Shown: positions 1 through 9,353, counted from the first letter of the stretch. The stretch is 64,000 bases of DNA from Phlebotomus papatasi (GCF_024763615.1 NC_077225.1:1364001-1428000), one strand, 5' to 3'. Made by a program: numbers and translations. Notes: generated by a model from the sequence alone, not told the origin.

Positions 1-413
1 CTTTCACCACGGCCGAAAATCGTACGTAAAACACTAACTGTCTCGTCGAACTTTTTGTCACGGGGCGCAGACGGTAAAATGTAATTGACATACCTTGCAT
101 GAGCAATGTTGTCCAAACGCCTGAGTAACAATCTTGTACGTCCAGCGTCGTCCAGAGCCTTCGCATCCTCACGGAAAACATCCTCATATTTGGCAAACCA
201 AATATCAAATGTCACATTGTTGTCTGGATCGTACGTGAACAATTCAATTGTGCCAGAAAGAGCTTCAATTGTGAGCTCGGGGCGTTTGTCGTTTGAAGTA
301 TTCATCTGGTGAAGGGTAGCCATGAACTCAGCATGTTGATCCTCACTCATTTTTGCTTGGAGTTTGAGAAGTTCCTTGGTCGATCTCAAAACATGCAAAA
401 GTTCTTCCTCCAT
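1..413 (-). CDS. Ty3/gypsy Gag, N-terminal part (runs off the window)
   Basis: Reading the minus strand from an ATG at 411-413, the frame stays open to the window edge (about 137 codons). It shows the gag pattern of gypsy elements of the K02A2.6 type: an acidic/helical start, then a segment with FDIWFAKYEDVF, then RLDNIAHARYVNYILP and FDETVSVLRTIFG. In this family the protein packages element RNA into cytoplasmic particles. Nucleocapsid and pol must lie to the left, outside the window. The 410-bp LTR at 636-1045 lies upstream in the right order and orientation, so this is the 5' end of an element transcribed leftwards. No stop or frameshift is visible in the part present. The family call rests on motif recognition, not a search. 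Confidence 0.82.
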   Translation of the reverse strand, partial: MEEELLHVLRSTKELLKLQAKMSEDQHAEFMATLHQMNTSNDKRPELTIEALSGTIELFTYDPDNNVTFDIWFAKYEDVFREDAKALDDAGRTRLLLRRLDNIAHARYVNYILPSAPRDKKFDETVSVLRTIFGRGE

Positions 414-635
414 GTTTGTTTATGTTTTGGATGACACTTCCAAAAGCAAAGATGGCAGCGCCTTCCAGTGAAGTATTGGAATTAATCGATTGGGAAAATC
501 GATGAAGTGAATGGCGGGCACTTTCCAAAGTGGAATGTGGAGTCAATGTGGCGCTCTAGGCTAGAGCTGATGAATCTCTTCAAGTACAATTGGTGATTTT
601 TTTTCCAATTGCTGCTGGGCACGACACCAATCCTC
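414..635 (-). other. gypsy leader with presumed primer-binding site
   Basis: This is the untranslated stretch between the LTR and the gag ATG of the minus-strand gypsy element. Directly after the LTR end, reading leftwards, comes GAGGATTGGTGTCGTGCCC. It has the position and TGGTG core expected of a tRNA primer-binding site, but I cannot name the tRNA. No ORF of note. Confidence 0.5.
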
Positions 636-1045
636 TGTCGTCACTTGATATGTTCTCACCTGAAAGGGGAGAGAAAGGGTTAGATTTATACTATCCCAGC
701 GTTGTCGCCACTTGATATGTTCTCACCTGAAAGGGGAGAGAAAGGGTTAGATTTATACTATCCCAGCGTTGTCGCCGAAACTCTGGTGGAGCCCAAATGC
801 CGAGTGGATATGAAGCAACAGAGAGACACCACTTTCCATTCACCAAAAACTGATTTATTTCACTGATACTTAATTGATACACTACAAGTTAGAGTTCACT
901 TTGGACTTGAATAATTAGGGTGATGTGTTCACTTAGGCGGTCAGCGCAGAAGAGAGGGAACATTCTCTACAGGTCTTATTTTATTGTGGAGGGAAGCTTA
1001 CGTTCCACACCCGTTCCACATGCAGGGCCGCATTCCTCCACAACA
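636..1045 (-). repeat. 5' LTR of the minus-strand gypsy element, with an internal 67-bp tandem duplication
   Basis: On the minus strand the LTR starts TGTTGTGGAGG at 1045 and ends ACGACA at 636 (TG...CA). The outer edge is fixed by comparison: the flank beyond 1045 matches the Penelope-type sequence at 9121-9295, and the match stops exactly where TGTTG begins. A 67-bp unit at 636-702 is repeated at 703-769 almost unchanged and makes up the LTR's 3' end. The partner LTR lies outside the window. Confidence 0.75.
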
Positions 1046-2335
1046 ATATTGATTTACATTAACTCTTTTTCACACTTACTCGAAAATGTCACAATACATC
1101 TGGGGCAACGTCTTAATTCGGGACAGAACGGATGTCTTCATTGGGTACAGATATCACGAGTCACACACTTAACAAAAATTCTACAGCGAGAGTCTCCTAT
1201 TTTTCCTATTTTCTGTCTATAATAAATTTTCTTTTTCTTGGCGCTCTATTCTGGCTTTCTTTGTGCGTGAAACTGGAGTTTGACCTTTTTTGAACAATTA
1301 TCTTAAATTGGCAGTTTGGATCAAGTTTTTGGATTTCTAAACTTGTTTCCTAATCATCTTGCATGCATGTCATCCATCTCATCGAGCAAAGCTGCATATG
1401 CTGCACTGATGTTTGCACATTCCGTTCTTTTGTTTACAATCCGGTCAATCTTTTTCTTGATCCAAAGTGCCTCCAGGAATAATCTCTTTTCTCGGTGTGA
1501 ATGAGCATCGATAATCCTTGTGAAGTCAAATTCAAATTGGTGCCCCGTCCTTGCACTGTATGCGCATAACGATGTTGCTTGTTCGTTTTTATTGGGAGGC
1601 GACAATCCCTTTTGTGTTGTTGTACTCTCCTCTTCAGATATTGGTGAGTAGTGCCCACATAACTTTTATCACAACCTGAGCATGGGATTTCATAAACTAC
1701 GTCACTTTTTAACTCCATAGGTGTTTTATCCTTCATTTTGGAGAAAAATTTCCGGTTCTGCGTGGCCGTCCTCAATGCAATCCTCTCACCACCAGCATCT
1801 CTAACACAGGACATAATCCTCTCCGAGATTCCCCTCAAGTACGTCATGACATGGTACCCAGGTGGCTCCCCGGACTGCACCTGCATCTCTCTGACCCACT
1901 GTGAGCTCCTACTTGCCATTATCACCGCTCTGATGACCTGCTTGGGATAGTCATTCTTCATTAGCACTGATTTGATGATGGGTTCCGGATCCACTCCTGG
2001 TTTTGTTGTGGACATTCTCACTCGTCTCGCGAAGTTCTTTGCCACGTTCATAACAGTGTTGGTTGGATGTCCACTGTTATAGTTGAGCATCCGCTGAGAA
2101 GCCATAGGCTTCGAATACCACACTGATGTGATGCTATTCTCAGGCATTCTATGTAGGGCCAGATCCAAATATGGAAGGACCCCATCAACCTCTCTTTCCA
2201 ACGTGAACTGGATCCTTGAGTGGAACGCATTGAAGACCTCCAGAACATTCTCCACATCCACGGAATGGATGGTGATGAGTAAATCGTCAACATACTTTCG
2301 AACCAGCCCAATTCTCAGTGAACATTCTCAGGGAT
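1046..2335 (-). mobile_element. Penelope-like retroelement, 5'-truncated and cut by the gypsy LTR
   Basis: The block holds the C-terminal reverse transcriptase and GIY-YIG endonuclease region of a Penelope-like element, followed by a 3' non-coding segment (1046-1220) that recurs in opposite orientation at 9121-9295. The gypsy LTR interrupts the 3' segment at 1045. Upstream, the coding similarity fades near 2330, just before the LINE 5' region. The 1220-1353 stretch is AT-rich 3' UTR with nothing else recognised. Confidence 0.8.
1354..2330 (-). pseudogene. Penelope-like RT / GIY-YIG endonuclease, truncated and frameshifted
   Basis: The frame opens with RKYVDDLL near 2300, the reverse transcriptase catalytic box, and runs through the thumb region (FNAFHSRIQFTLE, YLDLALHR). 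Around 1680-1740 comes the endonuclease signature: VVYEIPCSGCDKSYVG followed by LKRRVQQHK, i.e. the GIY-YIG fold with the CxxC insert usual in this family. Near 1600 the reading frame shifts by one base; the C-terminal end (TGHQFEFDF, KRLFLEALWIKKK) continues in another frame to a stop at 1354. Intact proteins of this type copy their RNA onto nicked chromosomal ends. The N-terminal RT part is missing and the frame is broken, so this copy is dead. Confidence 0.85.
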
Positions 2336-2668
2336 TACGGTGACTGGCTCGAGTTGTGTTTCGTATTATGCACCCGGCTTTTCCAGTTGAGCACCTTGAG
2401 CGTCTGTGACCATTCCTGATTTGAATTAGAAAGAAAAGGCTTCGTGGGAAATCAGTGGGGAGCTTATTTGTTTGCCCCCACTACACAGGTATTTTCCATT
2501 TTCTTTCTTAAAACTGAGCACTTTTCTGGCGCTTTTTCTTTGTGTTTCATCGAAAGTATCTTTTTGTGCCTTCGAACTGACACACATTGTATCATTGCGC
2601 ACACGCACGTCTGTTGGAGGCTTTCTGGAGCTGTATTTCCGATCAGGGTCGCGCTTTTAGCTTCTATC

Positions 2669-3712
2669 ATGCCTGGTGACTCTAAACCCATTGAATCAAA
2701 ATCAACTCGCAATACTCCGGGAGTCTGCAATGTTTGCAGTGGCAAAGTTAATCTCAAGTTTGCACCTGGCATTCTGTGCTCTGGGGGATGCGCTTTGTGG
2801 TTTCATGGTAATTGTGTGGAGCCGAGGGTGTCTGTGGAGGACATTGAGGCAGCTAGAGCGGGATGGTTTTCTTGGGTGTGTCGGCGGTGCTTCTCGAGGG
2901 ACAGTGTGGGTGTCGACGGCTCAAGAACTCTCAATCGATCCTCTGGACTGGAGAGCCGCCTCGATCAGATGGAGTCTGACGTCTCCCTGCTTGCCTCACG
3001 TTGTGAAAGTTTGGAAAAAGAGAATGCTTCCTTACGCGCCCTTATCTCTGCTCTCGCAGCACGACTAAGCGTGCTTGAGGTCCGCGCCTGTGAGCCATCT
3101 CATTCTTCCCCGAGACGATCTATGGATGGTGTTTCGTACCATTGGCCCGGGGGAAATCGCATCGACCCCGACTTGTCCAGGAACATTGCTGATATTGAGA
3201 GGGATGAGGATGCCGGTCATCCCCTCCCGATACCGGGTCCCTCAACTGCACTTGATTCCCTAACTGTGCCTAATCTACGGAGTGATCCTAATGCCCCCTT
3301 GGACAGTGAATTGCCTCCTAGCAGGGTTCCGCCTGGTGGATATACTACGAGGAGGACTCTCCGTATGGGATCTGGTGGTGTTTGTGAGCGTTTACCGACT
3401 GTACCGAGATACAAATGGCTATTCGTTACTCGAATTGCAAATAGAATTCCTACTAAAAAATTTATCGGCTATGTGAAGGATAAACTGACTTTCAAGCGGA
3501 CGCCCGTGTGTGTGAGACTGACCAAGGCACTTCCGTCTGATACCACTAGGCGAATTGCATCTTATAAAATCCAGCTCACCACTGATGAGTTTCGCGAGGC
3601 ACTTGAGGATGGTTTTTGGCCGGATGGCGTCCTGTATGATGAATTTTCTTTTCGTCCAAGGTTGCAGACAGATCGGGGAGGGGGTGCTCCCGCGCAGTAT
3701 GTACAGTCCTAG
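2669..3712 (+). CDS. LINE ORF1 protein with PHD finger and coiled coil
   Basis: The 347-residue ORF starts at the ATG at 2669; the open frame extends upstream to 2444, but the upstream part looks like leader. Residues about 18-75 form a C4HC3 PHD-type zinc finger (CNVC, CSGGC, WFHGNC, WVCRRC). Residues about 95-135 are a heptad-rich coiled coil (LESRLDQMESDV, LEKENASLRAL). A Pro/Ser-rich linker and a basic conserved C-terminal segment (RYKWLFVTRI, FWPDGVLYDEF) follow. In this LINE group ORF1p binds element RNA, self-associates and enters the ribonucleoprotein; the PHD finger may contact chromatin (inference). The TAG stop lies five bases before ORF2 opens in another frame. The ORF is intact. 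Confidence 0.85.
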   Translation: MPGDSKPIESKSTRNTPGVCNVCSGKVNLKFAPGILCSGGCALWFHGNCVEPRVSVEDIEAARAGWFSWVCRRCFSRDSVGVDGSRTLNRSSGLESRLDQMESDVSLLASRCESLEKENASLRALISALAARLSVLEVRACEPSHSSPRRSMDGVSYHWPGGNRIDPDLSRNIADIERDEDAGHPLPIPGPSTALDSLTVPNLRSDPNAPLDSELPPSRVPPGGYTTRRTLRMGSGGVCERLPTVPRYKWLFVTRIANRIPTKKFIGYVKDKLTFKRTPVCVRLTKALPSDTTRRIASYKIQLTTDEFREALEDGFWPDGVLYDEFSFRPRLQTDRGGGAPAQYVQS

Positions 3713-3846
3713 ACAACTTGACTGTTCTGGGTGGCCCCTTGGATGATGAACTTCAGCATGTTACCGGTCATCACTCACCTGCTTCTCTCAACGGCAATTC
3801 ATCGTCTGATTCTGTTAGTCAGCTTTGCGCTCTCTCGACTTCTTCA

Positions 3847-6609
3847 ATGGTATCTTCATCTTATAGTACATTTCTGAGCCTTCCTAATTTTAATTCTCTA
3901 CCCTCAAGTAACTTTAACGTAATTCACTTGAATGTACGTAGTTTAAGACGTCATTTGGACGAGGTGCGGTTGCTTCTGTGCGGCTCTTCGATTTCGGTGC
4001 TCTGTCTCACGGAGACCTGGCTCGATGAATTTGATACTAATCGTTCACTTTCTATTAATGGTTTTAAGCTATATCGACATGATCGTGGCTTCGGGCGTGG
4101 TGGAGGTGTTGCTGTGTATGTCTCTGTAAATATTGATGCAAAAATCGTCAACCGTGGTAATTTTGATCGCCTTGAGTTTCTTTTAATTACACTTACTGCT
4201 AAAAATCGCTCTTTGACTATTGCTGTCACATATTATCCACCCCCCGTAACCTCAATTGAACCTCTCAACTTGCTTATGGACCATTTAATTGGTTTTGTTC
4301 ATTTTTTAATAACTGGTGATTTAAATATAAACTTGTTAGTTTCTTCTCCCATTTGTAAGGAGCTCAAGCATTTAATCACTTCCCATAGCCTTCACTATCC
4401 ATCCTTTAATCCTACACGAGTAAATGCTCTTCTTGACATTTTCTTGATGAGAGAAAGTGACTTGTGCTTTGTTTCTAAGTTTGGTCAGCACAGTGTGCCT
4501 GTTATCTCTGATCACGATTTGATTTTTGTGTCTCTTAAGATCCCTTCTACTCGTCAACCACTTCAATTCAAAGACGTGAGATCTCTCGGGAAAATAAACT
4601 GGGATTCGGTACTTTACGATGCCTCTCTGTTGAACTGGGATATTCTCAGTTTTATTCCTGATGTATCCGAGCGAGTCCAATATTTTAACTCTCTGGTTTC
4701 CTTCTTATATGTTAAGCACGTACCGGTCAGAAAAATTTTAATTCCCCCTGATTCTGCGCCTTGGCTGAATTCAGCCATTGTCTATAAATCTAAAGAGCGT
4801 GATAGATACTACAGGCGCTGGCGTCGTAGTCACTTAGAATCGGATCTACTTAAATATCGCTCGCTTAGGCGTATTGTAAAAAGGATGATTGTATCTTCCA
4901 AGCAAAATTACTTCTCTAATCAACTAAATCCTAATTTACCTTCAAAAAAGCTTTGGACCAACATCAACCAATTAGGTATTACTGCTAAGTCGTTAAAGGA
5001 TAGTCCGATGAGTTTCACGGCTGATGTATTGAATAATTTTTTCACTGGTGGTGATATACCTCCTAGCACCCCGATTCCCCTGTCCGGTAATGACGTGTCT
5101 CCATCCTTCTCTTTCAGATGTGTTGATACTGGCGAGGTGCTCGCTGCTTTTTCAAAAGTTACTTCTAATGCCTGCGGACACGACGGGTTTCCAATTGGAT
5201 TCCTTAAGGGTCTACTCGTTATAATTTTACCTTACATTTGTGAGCTATATAACTTCTGCATCACATGTTCTTACTTCCCTGATGTTTGGAAACACGCATT
5301 AGTTACGCCCATACCTAAAACTTCTAATCCTGTAGCTGTTAGTGATTTTCGTCCTATCAGTATCTTGCCCTGCTTGTCCAAGCCTTTGGAGATCATCCTG
5401 AAGAACCAGATTGAGGACTACTTGATGCAAAGAAACTTGCTGACTAGTTTTCAGTCTGGTTTTCGCAAGCACCACAGTACTACTAGTGCATTATTGCGCG
5501 TCAATCACGATGTGTGCACAGCATTGAATAATAAGCAATTTGCTCTGTTAATCCTACTTGACTTCTCTAAGGCATTTGATAGCATCAATCATTACATTTT
5601 TCTTTCAAAGCTTCAACAGCTTTTCTTTTTCTCTGCACCTAGTATTAAACTAATTAAATCCTATCTTGTTGGTCGGACACAATCGGTCAAATTGGATGAT
5701 TCCATTTCTTCCCCTTTACCACTTACCAAAGGAATTGGGCAGGGGTCTGTTCTCGGACCACTGTTCTTTTCCCTGTATATTAATGATCTTGCTAACACTC
5801 TTGGTAATCATAAATATCATTTTTACGCAGATGACTTGCAAATTTATTGCTTTGGCAATTTGGACACGCCTGACGACTGCTTTTCCGAGGCGAATGGCCT
5901 TCTTACAACAACAGTAAGTTGTTGGGCCAGTTCTAATCAATTGATCTTGAACCTCAAAAAGTCACAAGCTTTGTCTATTTCGTGTGGTAGATCCCGTCCC
6001 TCTCCTAGTCCTCTTTATCTTAATGGTGAGATTATCCCTTTCGTCCAAAAGGCAAAGAATCTTGGAGTCATTTTCAATGATTCTTTAGCCTGGGACGACC
6101 ACATCTCCTACATATGTAGGAGAGTGAATTTTTCCCTTTTTACAATTCGGAGACATCAATTCTTTATCCCTCAGGATATTCGACTACTTTTAGTTCGTGC
6201 CCTGCTCCTTCCCCTCTTTTCCTATGGTGCTGAGCTCTCTTTTTCATGTGACAAAGCTTCGCTGCGTCGCTTGACCGTAACATTTAATAACTGCATTCGT
6301 TTTATTTTCACGCTTCGTCCTTATGACCACGTTTCCCAATACTATAAAGTGGTACTTGGACAGACTCTTCCGCTCTACCTGCAGTCGCGCGCAGTCGATT
6401 TTTTATGTCGCTTACTTCTTTATCGTCAGCCTCTTTATCTTGCTGAGCTGCTTCAACCTGGTTCGTCAGCCAGGTCTTCCTGTCTCGTCGTTCGGAGGTC
6501 GGGGAGCCGCATTCTTCATAGCTCACTCTTTGTTAAGGGGTTGACTCTCTGGAATGAACTGCCCAGAGAGAAGAGGCGGCAACTCATTCGATCCTTTCTG
6601 TCGTCTTGA
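3847..6609 (+). CDS. LINE ORF2: AP endonuclease plus reverse transcriptase
   Basis: The frame is open from 3718, but its first ATG is at 3847, giving 920 residues. The N-terminal third is an exonuclease III-like nuclease with, in order, LNVRSL, LTETWL, RHDR, TGDLNIN and ISDHD, all catalytic residues present. The reverse transcriptase follows: DFRPISILP, QSGFRKHHST, LLDFSKAFDSI, GIGQGSVLGP, FYADDLQIY (catalytic ADD) and LGVIFND. The C-terminal end (TLWNELPREKRR) is typical of CR1. Known role: the endonuclease nicks the target and the polymerase primes cDNA there. No internal stop or frameshift is seen over 2.7 kb, so this copy may be recent. How ORF2 is initiated without a near ATG is unclear; termination-reinitiation after ORF1 is possible. 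Confidence 0.9.
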   Translation: MVSSSYSTFLSLPNFNSLPSSNFNVIHLNVRSLRRHLDEVRLLLCGSSISVLCLTETWLDEFDTNRSLSINGFKLYRHDRGFGRGGGVAVYVSVNIDAKIVNRGNFDRLEFLLITLTAKNRSLTIAVTYYPPPVTSIEPLNLLMDHLIGFVHFLITGDLNINLLVSSPICKELKHLITSHSLHYPSFNPTRVNALLDIFLMRESDLCFVSKFGQHSVPVISDHDLIFVSLKIPSTRQPLQFKDVRSLGKINWDSVLYDASLLNWDILSFIPDVSERVQYFNSLVSFLYVKHVPVRKILIPPDSAPWLNSAIVYKSKERDRYYRRWRRSHLESDLLKYRSLRRIVKRMIVSSKQNYFSNQLNPNLPSKKLWTNINQLGITAKSLKDSPMSFTADVLNNFFTGGDIPPSTPIPLSGNDVSPSFSFRCVDTGEVLAAFSKVTSNACGHDGFPIGFLKGLLVIILPYICELYNFCITCSYFPDVWKHALVTPIPKTSNPVAVSDFRPISILPCLSKPLEIILKNQIEDYLMQRNLLTSFQSGFRKHHSTTSALLRVNHDVCTALNNKQFALLILLDFSKAFDSINHYIFLSKLQQLFFFSAPSIKLIKSYLVGRTQSVKLDDSISSPLPLTKGIGQGSVLGPLFFSLYINDLANTLGNHKYHFYADDLQIYCFGNLDTPDDCFSEANGLLTTTVSCWASSNQLILNLKKSQALSISCGRSRPSPSPLYLNGEIIPFVQKAKNLGVIFNDSLAWDDHISYICRRVNFSLFTIRRHQFFIPQDIRLLLVRALLLPLFSYGAELSFSCDKASLRRLTVTFNNCIRFIFTLRPYDHVSQYYKVVLGQTLPLYLQSRAVDFLCRLLLYRQPLYLAELLQPGSSARSSCLVVRRSGSRILHSSLFVKGLTLWNELPREKRRQLIRSFLSS

Positions 6610-6660
6610 ATTCTTTTTCCTTATGTCTTTTCTTGCGTCTTTGTTTCTCTTTGCTTCTAG

Positions 6661-6683
6661 GTGTGATTCTTTCATAATCACAC
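6661..6683 (+). other. 3'-terminal hairpin of the LINE
   Basis: GTGTGATT (6661-6668) and AATCACAC (6676-6683) form a perfect 8-bp stem around a 7-base loop, 50 bp after the ORF2 stop. LINE reverse transcriptases often recognise a 3' stem-loop, so this is a candidate template-recognition element; the role is inferred. Confidence 0.55.
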
Positions 6684-6690
6684 CTATTGT

Positions 6691-7260
6691 GATACTCCGA
6701 TTTTCTAAAAGTGCTCCGATCGAGCTGAAATTCACAGGGTATATGTTTTGAACATCCCTGATGCCAAAAATGATAGTCCGCCATTTTCGGGTCCGGCCGG
6801 CCGTCCGGCCGTCCGTAGTACGCGATATCTCCGGTTTGGAAAGAGATATCTTCATAATTTTTTTTTTAAATATATCTACTTGCGCGTACGATAATTTCTA
6901 TGATTTTAGATTTTTGAAAAACCGGTTCTAAACCGGTTTAAAACCGGTTTTTATAGTTTATCTCGAAACTGGCTTATGCAATTTGAATTATTTTATGTTC
7001 ATGTTGTAGCGCTACTTGAGTAGACCAATTTAAAAAAAAAATTTGGAGATCGCTCCATGATTTCTCGAGATATTTCAATTTAAAGATTGCAATTTTAAGT
7101 AAATTTTGCTCGTAGCGTCAGGTGGGGAAAAAAGCGGGAGAAGCGGCGTCACACATGGTATTGCGCTATTTCTCCCTCTCTCTCACTCCCTCTATATGTA
7201 GATGTATAAATATATATATACATGCATATAAACATAGTATATATGTTTATATATACCAGC
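6691..7260. other. non-coding AT-rich stretch with a CCGG-rich patch and CCGGTTT repeats
   Basis: No coding sequence is supported. At about 6797-6820 there is a patch of tandem GGCC/GTCC steps, very GC-rich for this window. At about 6915-6955 short repeats of ACCGGTTT/AAACCGGT are self-complementary. From 7205 to 7255 there is TA-dinucleotide-rich simple sequence. The unusual base composition suggests an unrecognised repeat family. Confidence 0.5.
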
Positions 7261-7515
7261 GGATTTTCGCGGGTCGCGAAATTTTTCGCGGATTTTCGCG
7301 GGCCGCGAAATTTTTCGCGAATTTTCGCGGGCCGCGAAATTTTTCGCGGATTTTCGCGGGTCGCGAAATTTTTCGTGGATTTTCACGAGTCGCGAAATTT
7401 TTCGCGGATTTTCGCGTGCCGCGAAATTTTTCGCGGATTTTCGCGGCTCGCGAAATTTTTCGCGGATTTTTGCGGGTCGCGAAATTTTTCGCGGATTTTT
7501 ACGGGCAGCGAAATT
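7261..7515. repeat. 29-bp tandem repeat, about 9 copies
   Basis: The unit is 29 bp, starts GGATTTTCGCGGG and contains CGCGAAATTTTTCGCG, in which CGCGAAA and TTTCGCG are perfectly complementary around TT. Copies differ by a few substitutions, mostly at CpG positions. The period is not a multiple of three, so the open frames across it (rich in REIFRGFSR-like peptides) rotate through all phases and are repeat artefacts, not a gene. Confidence 0.92.
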
Positions 7516-8390
7516 TTGCACATATTAAGCCTGAAAGTGGCTCTAAATGAATGTAAAGTTTGAGGCCTCTATCTCTCATTAGTTTCCGAGATAATCAACT
7601 TTAAAGATTTTCAGACACTTTTATGCATTTCTCTTCCAATTTTCTTAATTTTCCAGTGAAATTTTGCACATATTAAGCCTGAAAGAGGCTCTAAATGGAT
7701 GTAAAGTTTGAGGCCCCTATCTCTCATTAGTTTCCGAGATAATCAACTTTAAAGATTTTCAGACACTTTTATGCATTTCTCTTCCAATTTTCTTAATTTT
7801 CCAGTGAAATTTTGCACATATTAAGCCTGAAAGAGGCTCTAAATGGATGTAAAGTTTGAGGCCTCTATCTCTCATAGTTTCCGAGACAATCAACTTTATT
7901 GATTTTTAGACACTTTTATGCATTTCTCGTCCAATTTTCTTAATTTTCCAGTGAAATTTTGCACATATTAAGCCTGAAAGAGGCTCTAAATGGATGTAAA
8001 GTTTGAGGCCTCTATCTCTCATAGTTTCCGAGACAATCAACTTTATTGATTTTTAGACACTTTTATGCATTTCTCTTCCAATTTTCTTAATTTTCCAGTG
8101 AAATTTTGCACATATTAAGCCTGAAAGAGGCTCTAAATGGATGTAAAATTTGAGGCCTCTATTTCTCATAGTTTCCGAGATAATCAACTTTAAAGATTTT
8201 CAGACACTTTTATGCATTTCTCGTCCAATTTTCTTAATTTTCCAGTGAAAATTTGCACATATCAAGCCTGAAAGAGGCTCTAAATGGATGTAAAGTTTGA
8301 GGCCTTCATCTCTCATAGGTTCCGAGATAATCGACTTTAAAGATTTTCAGATACTTTTATGCATTTCTCATACAATTTAATGTATAAAAT
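7508..8390. repeat. 147-148-bp satellite, six copies
   Basis: Units begin at 7510, 7658, 7806, 7953, 8100 and 8247 with G(T)GAAA-TTTGCACATAT and continue with GCCTGAAAGAGGCTC, a 6-bp inverted repeat (GCCTGA..., AGAGGC). Spacing is 148, 148, 147, 147 and 147 bp. Neighbouring copies are about 95% identical. The first copy is fused to the last unit of the 29-bp array through the shared GCGAAATTTT string. Confidence 0.93.
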
Positions 8391-8692
8391 ATCGTTCGAG
8401 TTTGCCACAATCCGATTTTGCAAGGAAGGAATCACACCTCTATAAGCTGATCTAGGCTTATCACTGGCTTTATTCTCTGTTTAACTTGTACTTTTGAACT
8501 TAGTTGGCTCAGACGGCTTATACAACCTGCGAAGGAGCTTTTCCACCGTTTTGCTCTGGAGGTTGGTCACCAACGCTAAGACGGCGGTAGACGCTAACTG
8601 TCTCTTTACTTGTTCAAGCTATCTCTGTGTTTTCAAGGGATTTAATCTCAGTAGCACGCATTGTAATTAAATAAATAAATAAATAATTAAAA
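8391..8692. other. non-coding stretch between satellite and Penelope remnant
   Basis: No gene is supported. It ends in an (ATAA/TTAT)n simple repeat at about 8668-8690, which looks like the ragged end of the adjacent minus-strand Penelope fragment. The remainder is unrecognised unique-looking sequence. Confidence 0.5.
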
Positions 8693-8960
8693 CATCCCTC
8701 TAAAATTGTGTTGAGGGCCCTTTGCATCACAATGTCGGCTATGATAGGGCTTATGGGCAAGCCCATTGCTACACCTTCTTTTTGTACGTAAATATTTTGT
8801 TCATATGAGAAATAGCAACTAACAAAGAGAAATTCCCAGCAATAGTGAAGACGAAATATAAGATCCAAAAATTGTGCCAAATTAATACAAAAATTTGTCA
8901 AATACAGTGTAAGAAAAGTGCCCCCATTCCCTTTTATGCCCTGGTGTAATCCTGACCAAA
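8693..8960 (-). pseudogene. Penelope-like reverse transcriptase fragment
   Basis: The minus-strand frame contains NIYVQKEGVAMGLPISPIIADIV, the RT motif with the GxxMGxPxSP core diagnostic of Penelope-like enzymes, preceded by a QFLDLIF segment. Less than 100 residues of the roughly 600-800 usual remain. It lies head-to-head with the plus-strand Penelope terminal region at 8961-9445, an arrangement common among rearranged Penelope copies. Confidence 0.75.
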
Positions 8961-9001
8961 ACCCTGAACGAGTCTCAGAGAAAGATTACAAGACTTGACC
9001 A

Positions 9002-9033
9002 CTGATGAAGGCTTGGAGACCGAGCCGAAAGCT
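9002..9033 (+). ncRNA. hammerhead-ribozyme-like motif 1
   Basis: The CTGATGA box (9002-9008) is followed by a 7-bp stem, GGCTTGG pairing with CCGAGCC across AGA with one G-T pair, then GAAA (9027-9030). This is the conserved core and stem II of a type I hammerhead. Stem III and the cleavage triplet are not secure by eye. Confidence 0.5.
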
Positions 9034-9323
9034 CTGATGATAGTTGATGTGTTTCCCTGAGTGATTATCTCTTCCCGACGACTTCCGGTTTTCCCTATTG
9101 TTGATTGCAATTAACGTCGGCTTATACCCACGAAAAATAGGAGACTCTCGCTGTAGAATTTTTGTTAAGTGTGTGACTCGTGATATCTGTACCCAATGAA
9201 GACATCCGTTCTGTCCCGAATTAAGACGTTGCCCCAGATGTATTGTGACATTTTCGAGTAAGTGTGAAAAAGAGTTAATGTAAATCAATATTAATTTTTG
9301 AATAAAAATATTTCCTTCAGCCA

Positions 9324-9353
9324 CTGAAGAAGGTGCGTAGTGCACCGAAAGCT
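9324..9353 (+). ncRNA. hammerhead-like motif 2 (variant core)
   Basis: CTGAAGA replaces CTGATGA at 9324-9330. A perfect 5-bp stem follows, GGTGC/GCACC with loop GTAGT, and then GAAA at 9347-9350. The same order as motif 1 but with a core substitution, so it is probably a decayed or non-cleaving copy. Confidence 0.4.

Larger units (their letters stand above)
2345..6690 (+). mobile_element. CR1-like (Jockey-superfamily) LINE, apparently full length
   Basis: Two consecutive plus-strand ORFs, a 5' untranslated stretch of about 300 bp and a short 3' tail ending in a hairpin make up a complete-looking non-LTR retrotransposon. ORF1 has a PHD finger and coiled coil, as in insect CR1 relatives; ORF2 carries apurinic endonuclease and reverse transcriptase without RNase H. 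The 5' boundary is approximate: it lies between the end of Penelope similarity (about 2330) and the ORF1 leader. I see no clear target duplication. Confidence 0.8.

Noticed and set aside
7122..7563. Open frames of 109-142 codons over the 29-bp array on both strands
   Set aside because: The frames exist because the repeat lacks stops in several phases; peptides are repetitive and appear on both strands.
8986..9345. 119-codon minus-strand gene
   Set aside because: It overlaps the plus-strand Penelope terminal region; the matching frame at 920-1222 is the same repeat in inverse orientation and shows no protein features.
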